NCBI RefSeq assembly: GCF_038181555.1 | Contig: NZ_JBBWUA010000003.1 | Span: 62,001-126,000 of the forward strand | From: Desulfitobacterium sp038181555 | Lineage (GTDB): Bacteria; Bacillota; Desulfitobacteriia; Desulfitobacteriales; Desulfitobacteriaceae | Direction: 5' to 3' | DNA length: 64,000 bases | In this document: piece by piece, positions 8,382 through 16,028 of the stretch | Layout of the letters: the number at the start of each line of letters is the position of its first letter | How positions within the stretch are numbered: the first letter of the stretch is position 1 | Notes under the pieces: generated by a model | Database searches by the model: none | The model's input: only the letters and a program-made list of their open reading frames with translations | What the model was told of the DNA's origin: nothing | Made by a program: the position numbers and the translations under genes

Positions 8382-9332
8382 TTAGTGTCTGATGACCTTG
8401 ACATTCATTTCATACTCTCTGATGATCTCCGCAATACGATCTAACTCTTCTGTGGTATAGGTCAGATCTCCGTTGATTGTGTATTTCTTATCCAATTGCT
8501 TGTATTTGTTAATGCCCAATCTATGATAGGGTAGTAGATCAATGCCTTGAAAGTTTTTACAGCTTTGGAAGGGCTTTAAAAATTCTAAGGTGCGACGTAA
8601 TGTGTCAAAACCATCATTCAACCCTTTGATGAGGGGCATCCTGACCTTCACATGGTAGCCGCGACGGATTAGTTCTGTCAGGTTATCCAAAATACGTTCA
8701 TTGCGTACCCCAGTAAGTTCGTAGTGTCGATCAGAGTCGATGTGCTTAAGGTCATAAAGAAATAAATCCGTAAACTGGGCGATCATGAGTAACGAATCAA
8801 GCTTAACGTAGCCACAGGTCTCGATAGCTGTGTTAATTCCCATGCGTTTGCATTCCATGAGTAGATTAGTGGCAAACTCAGGCTGTGCTGTGACTTCCCC
8901 TCCCCCAAGGGTGACTCCTCCACCTGAACTCAGGTAGAAGAGCGCATCTTGTTGGATGATTTCCAGAACCTCGGAAATCGATTTGTCCTCTCCTGCAATG
9001 GACAATGCCTGCTTCGGACAGATTTCTTCGCATTTACGACAGCCTATACAATCGATATCTCGGTTGACATGATGTCTAGATTCCTCTGAAAAATTGTGAA
9101 TGTTGACAGGACAAACTGCAATACATTGTCCGCAGTGAATACACAAATCTTCTTTATACATGACCTGATACTTTCGTTCAAGGCCCTCGGGATTAGAACA
9201 CCATTTGCATCTCAGGGGACACCCTTTGAAGAAAATTAACGTTCTTATCCCAGGGCCATCATAGATGGAGTACTTCTGAACATTGAAGATTCTCGCCTTA
9301 CGTTCTAAGATTCTGCTAACTTCTTTACTCAT
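8382..9332 (-). CDS. cutD: Choline TMA-lyase activating enzyme (glycyl radical enzyme activase, radical SAM)
   Basis: A 316-residue radical SAM activase. The SAM-binding cluster motif is CPLRCKWC (C38, C42, C45). Two ferredoxin clusters typical of this subfamily follow: CIHCGQCIAVCP (C64-C74) and CIGCRKCEEICP (C95-C105). The GGGEVTAQPEF segment is the SAM-contacting stretch of activases. It installs the glycyl radical in the lyase encoded 29 bases upstream, the usual cutC-cutD order. The start is ATG after GGAGACATT. Confidence 0.95.
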   Translation of the reverse strand: MSKEVSRILERKARIFNVQKYSIYDGPGIRTLIFFKGCPLRCKWCSNPEGLERKYQVMYKEDLCIHCGQCIAVCPVNIHNFSEESRHHVNRDIDCIGCRKCEEICPKQALSIAGEDKSISEVLEIIQQDALFYLSSGGGVTLGGGEVTAQPEFATNLLMECKRMGINTAIETCGYVKLDSLLMIAQFTDLFLYDLKHIDSDRHYELTGVRNERILDNLTELIRRGYHVKVRMPLIKGLNDGFDTLRRTLEFLKPFQSCKNFQGIDLLPYHRLGINKYKQLDKKYTINGDLTYTTEELDRIAEIIREYEMNVKVIRH

Positions 9333-9361
9333 AATGTCTCCATCTCTCGAATAATACTCGA

Positions 9362-11911
9362 TTAAAAATGATCTAATACTGTTCTGCTAATAATTTCGTC
9401 CTGTACTTCTTTACATAGCTCAACGAAGTAAGCACTATACCCGGCAACGCGAATAATCAAGTCTCGATACTTTTCCGGTTCAATTTGGGCTCTCTTTAAA
9501 ACTTCGTTGTCTACATAACTGAATTGCATCTGAGCATTACCTAGAATGGACGCCGTCCTCAGCAAGGTAATCAAGCCATTTTCACCTTCGGGTGTTTCCA
9601 GAATTCCACGCAACAGCTTGAAGTTGTGCACCATACCAATATTCATGGACTCGACACTCAGCTTGCTCACGGATTTGATGATAGCCGTAGGACCAAATTT
9701 GTCAGCACCTTGAGTCGGACTGATCCCGTCGGAAAGCGGTGTCCAGGCATGTCGTCCATTCGGTGTGGCGCCAGTTATTTCGCCAATTGGTGTGTTATTG
9801 GAAATGGAAAGAGTCCCATGCGTGAAATGTGAGTAGAGCATTTTGTAAGTGTTATGCACCCGTTCCGTCCAAACGACAATATCCGAGGCAATTGCGTCCG
9901 CATAGTCATTGTCATTACCGTATTTCGGTGCATTCAGGCAATCTGTCCTTAGGGCTTCATACCCTTCATAATTTGCATCTAAGGCATCCCGAATTTGTTT
10001 GAGGGTATATTTCTTTTCTTCAAATACCAATTTTTTGATAGCAGCCATGGAGTCTGCATAGGTCCCGAGGCCGGAGAAGATTAATCCAGGTCCAAAATTA
10101 ATCATTGCTCCGCCGTTTGTAACATCGGTGCCTTTTTCCATGCAACCTTCGACAAGTAAGGACATCAGCGGTTTGGGAACAAGCTCCCTGTGAACCCGTT
10201 GGCTGACGATAGTTCCAATCGCCGATAACTGGATGATATGCTCAATTTGTTTTTTACAGGCGGCATCAAAGTCTTCAAAGGTTTTGAAGTTATCAAGTTC
10301 TCCGGTATCGATCCCTTCCCTTGTGCCACGCCATTTCATAACGCCACGATTCAGAACGAATTCGATAGCAATCGGCCATTGGGTATAACCGGTAGAGGTC
10401 CATTGATAGATGCGTCCAGATTTTTGAGGTTCAACACACCCCATAAGACAATAGTCCCGTGAATCTTCGATGCTAAACCCTTTAGCGAGCATCATCTTGA
10501 TATGACTATCATCAAAGTGACAGGCAGGGAAGCCTAATCCGGCTTTAACAACTTCAACTATTTTTATTAAATATTTCTGTGGTGATTGGTTATGAATCCG
10601 ACAGGCCAGTGACGGTTGATACATCTTGGTAAAACGTACCGCATCCATAATCAGATAGGTCAAATCGTTGGTGGCATCTCCGCCAGTGCGTTTCTGCCCG
10701 CCAACGGTCAAGTTAATGAACGGTTGATAACCGGCAAAGTATTTTGCACCCGACTCACTGGACAGCCACATGACTTCAGAACACTTGATGATGAAACAGC
10801 TCAGCAATTCAAAGGCTTCCAACTTATTCATGCGTCCAGATTCCATATCAGCCTTGAACATTGGATAAATATATTGGTCCAAACGGCCAAGAGAAATACC
10901 GGTCTGGTTTTCTTCGACAACAAAAAGGGATTCCAGCGTCCAGATCGACTGAAGCGCTTCATAAAAGTTGTTCGGTGGATTAGCCGGTACGCGGGTCAAA
11001 ATATCGGAGATCTTGTAAAGTTCTTTCTTCCGGGTTGAGTCCTCTTCCCGATCGGCTAATTCACGGGCGTAATCCGAAAGTCGTTTTGCATAGGCTAAAA
11101 TTCCGTCACAGGTTTCGATTTCAGCTTTATAGAAATATATCTTATCGATATCCTCAGGATTTAGCATCGACAGTTCACTTAACTTTTCTACTGCTTCCTG
11201 CCTAGCCCCATTAATACCCTTTTTTATCAAAATTACATCATAACCAGGTGCAGTATCTCCACCGCCATTGATTTGGTGATAGGAAAGGTCACTCACAAAG
11301 GATTCGCCGGAAAATGACCAGACCCCGGCATCTTCATATTGTTGTTGGCAAATCTCATCCAAGCTCTTCCCTTCCCAGAAAGGGAAGATTTCTTCCTTGA
11401 GAATTCTCTTATCTTCTTCACTGATTTGAAAGGGGTCCTGGGCCCTAGTTGACATGGTATCCAGCTCATCCCGAATCCATCTCCAAGCAATATCCGGGGA
11501 TACGGCACCAGCACGAGGATTCCCACAAGGATGCCCGACAATTAACTCATCCTTTTGAATCAGCAAAGGGGCTGTTTCACATGCTTTTCTAAAACATTTA
11601 GCGCGCAACAGAATCTTTGGCAGGCCAGCGTTTTCTTTCGTCACTTGTGTAAACGCTCTGGCACGATAAGTACTGATACTTGGTTTGGCTTTTAGATAAA
11701 CAGCACGCAGCCGCTCTAAGCGGGGCGTCAATCCAGTAATCTCCCCTTCAAATACAGGAGATTTGGTCTCACCATAATTTTCAGGACTGGATTTAGTTGT
11801 AGCTAGTCCATTAGAGATTCCTTGAAACAGCCTCATAATAGCTGCCGCTTCTTCTGGAGACATATTTTTTGTTACATCAGCAAATCTCTTAGAGAATTCT
11901 TTTGCATCCAA
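9362..11911 (-). CDS. cutC: Choline trimethylamine-lyase, glycyl radical enzyme (type I CutC)
   Basis: An 849-residue glycyl radical enzyme that splits choline into trimethylamine and acetaldehyde. Diagnostic residues are present: NGGGDT with Asp219 (trimethylammonium contact region), MGCVEPQKSGR with the thiyl Cys492 and base Glu494, and RVAGYSAYF with glycyl radical Gly824. The cluster CVE plus QKSGRxYQWTSTGYTQWP follows choline lyases rather than pyruvate formate-lyase or diol dehydratases. There is no ~300-residue N-terminal extension, so it is the short type I form. The N-terminal 35 residues form an amphipathic helix that may target it to the shell. The start is TTG after AGGGAGG with 9-base spacing. 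Confidence 0.95.
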   Translation of the reverse strand: MDAKEFSKRFADVTKNMSPEEAAAIMRLFQGISNGLATTKSSPENYGETKSPVFEGEITGLTPRLERLRAVYLKAKPSISTYRARAFTQVTKENAGLPKILLRAKCFRKACETAPLLIQKDELIVGHPCGNPRAGAVSPDIAWRWIRDELDTMSTRAQDPFQISEEDKRILKEEIFPFWEGKSLDEICQQQYEDAGVWSFSGESFVSDLSYHQINGGGDTAPGYDVILIKKGINGARQEAVEKLSELSMLNPEDIDKIYFYKAEIETCDGILAYAKRLSDYARELADREEDSTRKKELYKISDILTRVPANPPNNFYEALQSIWTLESLFVVEENQTGISLGRLDQYIYPMFKADMESGRMNKLEAFELLSCFIIKCSEVMWLSSESGAKYFAGYQPFINLTVGGQKRTGGDATNDLTYLIMDAVRFTKMYQPSLACRIHNQSPQKYLIKIVEVVKAGLGFPACHFDDSHIKMMLAKGFSIEDSRDYCLMGCVEPQKSGRIYQWTSTGYTQWPIAIEFVLNRGVMKWRGTREGIDTGELDNFKTFEDFDAACKKQIEHIIQLSAIGTIVSQRVHRELVPKPLMSLLVEGCMEKGTDVTNGGAMINFGPGLIFSGLGTYADSMAAIKKLVFEEKKYTLKQIRDALDANYEGYEALRTDCLNAPKYGNDNDYADAIASDIVVWTERVHNTYKMLYSHFTHGTLSISNNTPIGEITGATPNGRHAWTPLSDGISPTQGADKFGPTAIIKSVSKLSVESMNIGMVHNFKLLRGILETPEGENGLITLLRTASILGNAQMQFSYVDNEVLKRAQIEPEKYRDLIIRVAGYSAYFVELCKEVQDEIISRTVLDHF

Positions 11912-12008
11912 CTTATTTGTCCTCCCTTTTCCTTCTTAAGCAGATAATCTATCTACTCTATCCCTACATGATGCGTCACTCTTTCCTATCGTCACAACGC
12001 ATGTTCAC

Positions 12009-13505
12009 TTATAATGTAAGCTGTTCCAGCAGTTTTCCCAGCAGATCTTTAAGATCCTGTGTATTATCTCTAGAGTGTTGGACAACGGAGCTATAACCTT
12101 CACTTGGTGCAGTACCTTCCCTAACCAGTGCACCCCTTGTTATGTCTTCCAACTTTCGCACCCCATAGCCTACCTTACGAATATTAATCAAATTCATGGG
12201 TGATACATTATCAGAAGTAAACCCGCCTCCGGCTGCTCCGCAGCCTAAGGTCAAAGCTGGGAAGAGATTGGTGGTAGCTCCGATGCCACCTAGGGTAGCA
12301 GGAGTATTCACGAGAACTCTGGAAACTGGTTTTCTTAAGGCGAATTCCCTGATTACGTTCTCATTCTCGGAATGAATGACAAGTGTATGACCCCGCCCTT
12401 CATTCAGTAACAATTCGATGCATTTTTCACAGGCATTCTGCCAATCCCTTTCAACATAAAAAGCCAGTACCGGACAAAGTTTTTCCCGAGCATACGGATT
12501 GGTATGGGACACGAATTTTTGTTCTGAAACCAAAACCTTCGTTTCCGCGGGAACACAGATCCCAATTTTTTGGGCTAAATCAACTGCCGATTTGCCAACA
12601 ATCTCTGAATTGATACAGCCGGCAGAGTCTATGAATAACTTACTAAGCTGTTCAGATTCCTGTACAGACAGGAAATATGCTCCGCTTTTTCTGAGCTCTT
12701 CTCTTACTTGATCAGCAATGCAATCCTCAACCACAATGGATTGTTCTGAAGCTGAGATAATGCCGTTATCAAAGGTTCGACTGACGATAATATCAGCAAC
12801 CGCTTGTTTTATGTTGGCCGACCGTTCAATAAAGGCGGGGCCATTTCCCGGTCCCCCATAAATAATTGGTTTTCCTGAGGCAAAGGCCGCTTCAGCCATC
12901 TTGGGAACACCTGTTATTAAAACAAGAGCTGTGTCCTTGTGATTCATTAAGCCGACCGTGCCATCTATGGCAAGTGTACGCAAATAGCCAATGGCTCCAC
13001 TTGGCAACCCGCAGGCCTCAGCCGTCCGGATCAGTATGTCAAGCACTTTGCTTATGGTTATTTTCGCTTTAGGGTGTGGTGAAAAAACAATGGCGTTGCC
13101 AGATTTTATAGCAATCAAAGCTTTGTAGATAGTAGTAGATACAGGATTAGTCGAAGGAATCAAGGCAACTACCACCCCGATCGGCACCCCGATATCCATG
13201 GTCTGCATTGCTTTGTCTTCAGATATAATCCCGACAACTTTCATATCCTTGATTCTTTTATAGAGAAAATCACTAGCAAAAACATTCTTGATGTACTTGT
13301 CCTGCCATTTGCCATATCCTGTTTCTTCATGAGACATCACTGCAAATTCTCTAGCATATTTCAAGGCTTCATCAGCCATACGTCCAACAATCTTATCTAG
13401 TTTTTCTTGAGGAAAAGTCGCTAGGATCTTTTGCGCCTCGCGGGCGTTCTCCACAAGAATCCGCGCTTCTTGAATGGAAAGTAAATCATTATCTATTCGA
13501 TTCAT
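12009..13505 (-). CDS. Aldehyde-dehydrogenase family protein with catalytic Cys replaced by Ser
   Basis: At 498 residues it aligns along its full length with the acylating aldehyde dehydrogenase at 628-2115 (PSTNPVSTTIYK at 117-128; DNGIISASEQ). Where that enzyme has Cys251, this one has Ser251 (codon TCA), so normal thiohemiacetal chemistry should be lost. Choline loci often carry two such proteins. A structural, regulatory or altered catalytic role, perhaps in a hetero-oligomer with the active copy, is possible. The C-terminal helix (TQDLKDLLGKLLEQLTL) looks like an encapsulation peptide. It lies just upstream of cutC. Confidence 0.88.
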   Translation of the reverse strand: MNRIDNDLLSIQEARILVENAREAQKILATFPQEKLDKIVGRMADEALKYAREFAVMSHEETGYGKWQDKYIKNVFASDFLYKRIKDMKVVGIISEDKAMQTMDIGVPIGVVVALIPSTNPVSTTIYKALIAIKSGNAIVFSPHPKAKITISKVLDILIRTAEACGLPSGAIGYLRTLAIDGTVGLMNHKDTALVLITGVPKMAEAAFASGKPIIYGGPGNGPAFIERSANIKQAVADIIVSRTFDNGIISASEQSIVVEDCIADQVREELRKSGAYFLSVQESEQLSKLFIDSAGCINSEIVGKSAVDLAQKIGICVPAETKVLVSEQKFVSHTNPYAREKLCPVLAFYVERDWQNACEKCIELLLNEGRGHTLVIHSENENVIREFALRKPVSRVLVNTPATLGGIGATTNLFPALTLGCGAAGGGFTSDNVSPMNLINIRKVGYGVRKLEDITRGALVREGTAPSEGYSSVVQHSRDNTQDLKDLLGKLLEQLTL

Positions 13506-13555
13506 AACTCACCACCCTTTCCACATATCCTTCACTGAGATATAAAGTGCCTTAT

Positions 13556-13846
13556 TTACCAGTCGATCACGTGCTTTGCAACAATCTTTTCTATATCAGG
13601 ATGTGGTCTAGCAATAACATTGCTGCTGTAAATCTTACCCACCTTGCTCGCCGCTTCGATACCGGCCTCTACTGCCGTCTTTACAGCACCGATATCCCCA
13701 CGTACTATCACGGAAATCAACCCAGAAGCCACATTCTCATAACCCACTAATTCCACTTCCGCAGCTTTGCACATGGCATCAGCAGCTTCTAAGACTGACA
13801 CAAGCCCATACGTTTCTATGAATCCTAACGCATTATCTCTCTCCAC
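13556..13846 (-). CDS. BMC-H hexameric shell protein
   Basis: A 96-residue single-domain shell protein: NALGFIETYGLVSVLEAADAM at the N-terminus, pore loop YENVASGL (about 37-44), then ISVIVRGDIGAVKTAVEAGIEAA and a C-terminal RPHPDIE segment. This is the PduA/EutM type that tiles the shell facets. Its sister at 13875-14171 has YENVGSGL in the pore, so the two differ by a Gly-to-Ala change there. The start is GTG after AAGGGGAG. The two shell genes are the first of the operon. Confidence 0.93.
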   Translation of the reverse strand: MERDNALGFIETYGLVSVLEAADAMCKAAEVELVGYENVASGLISVIVRGDIGAVKTAVEAGIEAASKVGKIYSSNVIARPHPDIEKIVAKHVIDW

Positions 13847-13874
13847 AGGACTCCCCTTCCATGATTATCAATAC

Positions 13875-14171
13875 CTATTCATCAATATCATGTCTTGAAA
13901 CAATTTTGCCGACTCGACTAACTGGACGTGGCATTACATGCGCTGCTGTCAAGTCGCCAATCGCGGCAGCTGCCGCTGCTCCTTTTTCGACTGCATTCCT
14001 TACCGCGGCAACATCACCTTTTACCATAACGGTTACGAGTCCAGAACCCACATTTTCGTAGGAGACCAGAATAACATCAGCAGTTTTACACATGACATCT
14101 GCTGCTTCAATCGCCGGTACCATTCCTCTAGTTTCAACAAGGCCTAATGCCTCTTCCCCAAAGTACTCCAT
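13875..14171 (-). CDS. BMC-H hexameric shell protein, first gene of the operon
   Basis: About 98 residues with the canonical BMC fold: EEALGLVETRGMVPAIEAADVM, pore loop YENVGSGL, VTVMVKGDVAAVRNAV and a C-terminal RPVSRVGKI stretch. I chose the ATG at 14171, which lies after AAGAGG and gives the usual family start; an in-frame ATG at 14195 has no ribosome-binding site. As the first and presumably most highly translated gene it probably encodes the main facet protein. A candidate promoter and upstream repeats lie at 14258-14365. Confidence 0.92.
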   Translation of the reverse strand: MEYFGEEALGLVETRGMVPAIEAADVMCKTADVILVSYENVGSGLVTVMVKGDVAAVRNAVEKGAAAAAAIGDLTAAHVMPRPVSRVGKIVSRHDIDE

Positions 14172-14257
14172 GAAGGTCATTCCTCTTTCTCTCATAATGA
14201 AAAATCACACATGACTTGTCTAAATATGTCTAACAAAGCATTAATCCTATTGCCATC

Positions 14258-14285
14258 ATTATAATTGCATTTGTTAAACATGTAA
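14258..14285 (-). promoter_or_regulatory. Candidate promoter of the microcompartment operon
   Basis: Read on the minus strand, TTACAT (14280-14285) and TATAAT (14258-14263) are separated by 16 bases. The -10 is perfect and the -35 is weak, as expected for a promoter that needs an activator. It lies about 87 bases upstream of the first shell gene. It was found by eye only. Confidence 0.45.
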
Positions 14286-14323
14286 CATACCGATTGCTTA
14301 TACGGGATATAGAATTGATATTA

Positions 14324-14365
14324 GGTGCTCCATTCGCACTCATAAGATGCTCCACTGATGCTCCA
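14324..14365 (-). repeat. Three phased 9-bp direct repeats upstream of the microcompartment promoter
   Basis: On the plus strand GGTGCTCCA (14324-14332), GATGCTCCA (14346-14354) and GATGCTCCA (14357-14365) are in the same orientation. Their starts are 22 and 11 bp apart, i.e. two and one helical turns. The block sits about 40 bp upstream of the candidate -35, a typical place for activator sites. No regulator gene is visible in the window. Confidence 0.5.
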
Positions 14366-14410
14366 GCCAAATATTAGCATGGGATTAGATCATTTATGAA
14401 TCTTATATAA

Positions 14411-14459
14411 TAAAAGAGGGAGAATTATTCACTACTATTTGTAGCGAGTAACTCTCCCT
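14411..14459 (-). terminator. Rho-independent terminator of the ilv-leu operon
   Basis: Read on the minus strand, a long stem of about 19 bp (AGGGAGAGTTACTCGCTAC against GTAGTGAATAATTCTCCCT, few mismatches) closes on AAATA and is followed by CTTTTATT. It lies 30 bases after the leuB stop and separates the operon from the microcompartment promoter. Confidence 0.85.
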
Positions 14460-14488
14460 GTTCTTGTTTAATTTCGATTCTAATGTTC

Positions 14489-15547
14489 TTATAATGCCGC
14501 CAGTACTGCATCTGTCATTTCCACAGTTCCGACAACTTTATCGCCAGGTCGTGCTAGATCCCCAGTCCGATATCCTTGTTCAAGCACTTTCTCCACTGCA
14601 GTCTCAATACGAGTAGCTTCCTCATCCATTGCGAAGGTGTAGCGTAGCATCAGGGCAGCCGATAGGATGGTGGCTAATGGATTAGCCAAGTTCTTACCTG
14701 CAATATCCGGGGCAGAACCATGGGCAGGTTCATACATCCCTTTCGTACCGTTAAGGCTTGCCGAAGACAGCATACCGATAGAACCACCCAGCATGGATGC
14801 TAAATCCGTTAGGATATCCCCGAACATGTTCTCCGTAACGATAACATCAAATTGTTTAGGGTTGCGCACCAATTGCATGGCCGCATTATCCACTAAAAGA
14901 TGGGTGAGTTCCACATCCGGATAGTCTTTCGAGAGCTCAATAGCAATCTCTCGCCAGAGACGTGAAGTTTCTAATACATTAGCTTTATCTACTGAGCAAA
15001 GTTTTTTGCTGCGGATCTGCGCCGTTTCAAAGCCCTTGATCAGGATGCGCCGAATTTCCTCTTCCGAATAGGACATGGTATCATAGGCGGCGCGGGGGTT
15101 ATCTGAACGACCCTTTTCGCCAAAGTAAACTCCTCCGGTCAATTCTCGAATAACCACCATATCTACCCCATCAAGGACCTCTTCCTTGAGAGTAGAGGTG
15201 GAAATCAGGCTGGGAATCATACGCACCGGACGTATATTGGCATAAAAGCTCAGACCTTTACGCAAACCCAGCAGAGCTGCTGTTTCTGGTCGTTCTGGGG
15301 ATGGCAGATGATCCCACTTAGGACCACCTACTGCTCCTAAAAGGACTGCATCAGCTTCTTGGCAACCTTTTAAGGTCTCATCAGGCAATGCCTTTCCCAC
15401 CGCTTCGATAGCTGCTCCACCGACAGGATAATCTTTAAATTCAAATTCTGCTTCTTTAGCTCCTAAGACGGCTTTGATCACCTTCACCGCTTGAGGAATA
15501 ATCTCTTGACCGATCCCATCCCCTGGCAACACTGCAATTTTAGGCAT
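14489..15547 (-). CDS. leuB: 3-isopropylmalate dehydrogenase
   Basis: A 352-residue decarboxylating dehydrogenase that converts 3-isopropylmalate to 2-oxoisocaproate with NAD+ in leucine synthesis. Visible motifs are LPGDGIGQEI at the N-terminus, the LLGAVGGPKWD loop, RELTGGVYFGEKG (substrate and metal region), and the NAD-binding ending EPAHGSAPDIAGKNLANP. Its start overlaps the end of leuD by eight bases. It is the last gene of the operon and is followed by a strong terminator. Confidence 0.97.
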   Translation of the reverse strand: MPKIAVLPGDGIGQEIIPQAVKVIKAVLGAKEAEFEFKDYPVGGAAIEAVGKALPDETLKGCQEADAVLLGAVGGPKWDHLPSPERPETAALLGLRKGLSFYANIRPVRMIPSLISTSTLKEEVLDGVDMVVIRELTGGVYFGEKGRSDNPRAAYDTMSYSEEEIRRILIKGFETAQIRSKKLCSVDKANVLETSRLWREIAIELSKDYPDVELTHLLVDNAAMQLVRNPKQFDVIVTENMFGDILTDLASMLGGSIGMLSSASLNGTKGMYEPAHGSAPDIAGKNLANPLATILSAALMLRYTFAMDEEATRIETAVEKVLEQGYRTGDLARPGDKVVGTVEMTDAVLAAL

Positions 15548-16028
15548 TTTCTCGTCTCCCCTTCACGTATGGAATGAGTCCCCCGGCTTTAATCAAGTCT
15601 TGCATAAAAGGTGGGAAAGGTCTTGCTTCGAATGCGGTGTTCTTCGTCAGGTTTTTGATCTTACCCGACTCCAAATCCACGCTGACCTCATCCCCTGCTT
15701 CAATCCCTTGGACAGCCTCAGGGCTCTCTAAAATTGGCAAACCGATATTTAGTGAATTACGATAAAAAATCCGCGCATAGGATTCGGCAATAACCGCCTT
15801 CACCCCTGCGGCTTTAATGGCAACCGGTGCATGTTCACGCGAGGATCCACAGCCAAAGTTTTTGCCGCCGATGATGAAATCACCAGTCTTTACTTCTTTG
15901 GCAAAATTTACATCTGCATCTTCCATACAATGAGCTGCTAAATGCTCAGGACTAAATTGATTCATATAGCGTGCGGGTATAATAGCATCTGTGTCAATAT
16001 CATCACCGAATTTCCAAGCTCTTGCCAT
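15540..16028 (-). CDS. leuD: 3-isopropylmalate dehydratase small subunit
   Basis: A 162-residue swivel domain of isopropylmalate isomerase. It has GDDIDTDAIIPARYMNQ (8-24) and the GGKNFGCGSSREHAPVAIKAAG substrate loop. The short length is that of the archaeal/clostridial type that pairs with a ~420-residue large subunit, which is exactly what precedes it. The stop of leuC and the start of leuD touch (position 16028), and leuD overlaps leuB, so the three leu genes are tightly coupled. Confidence 0.97.
   Translation of the reverse strand: MARAWKFGDDIDTDAIIPARYMNQFSPEHLAAHCMEDADVNFAKEVKTGDFIIGGKNFGCGSSREHAPVAIKAAGVKAVIAESYARIFYRNSLNIGLPILESPEAVQGIEAGDEVSVDLESGKIKNLTKNTAFEARPFPPFMQDLIKAGGLIPYVKGRRENA

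Noticed and set aside
10238..11038. Long plus-strand reading frames inside cutC, ilvD, dnaE and other genes
   Set aside because: They are antisense to well supported genes, have no recognisable protein motif and lack ribosome-binding sites.
9362..11911. Pyruvate formate-lyase or propanediol dehydratase as identity of the glycyl radical enzyme
   Set aside because: The neighbourhood of Cys492 (CVEPQKSGR and the following Trp/Tyr-rich stretch) and the Asp219 region are those of choline lyases.
14230..14255. Sigma-54 promoter (TGGCA.. near the start of the microcompartment operon)
   Set aside because: The GG-to-GC spacing on the minus strand is wrong for -24/-12 elements.
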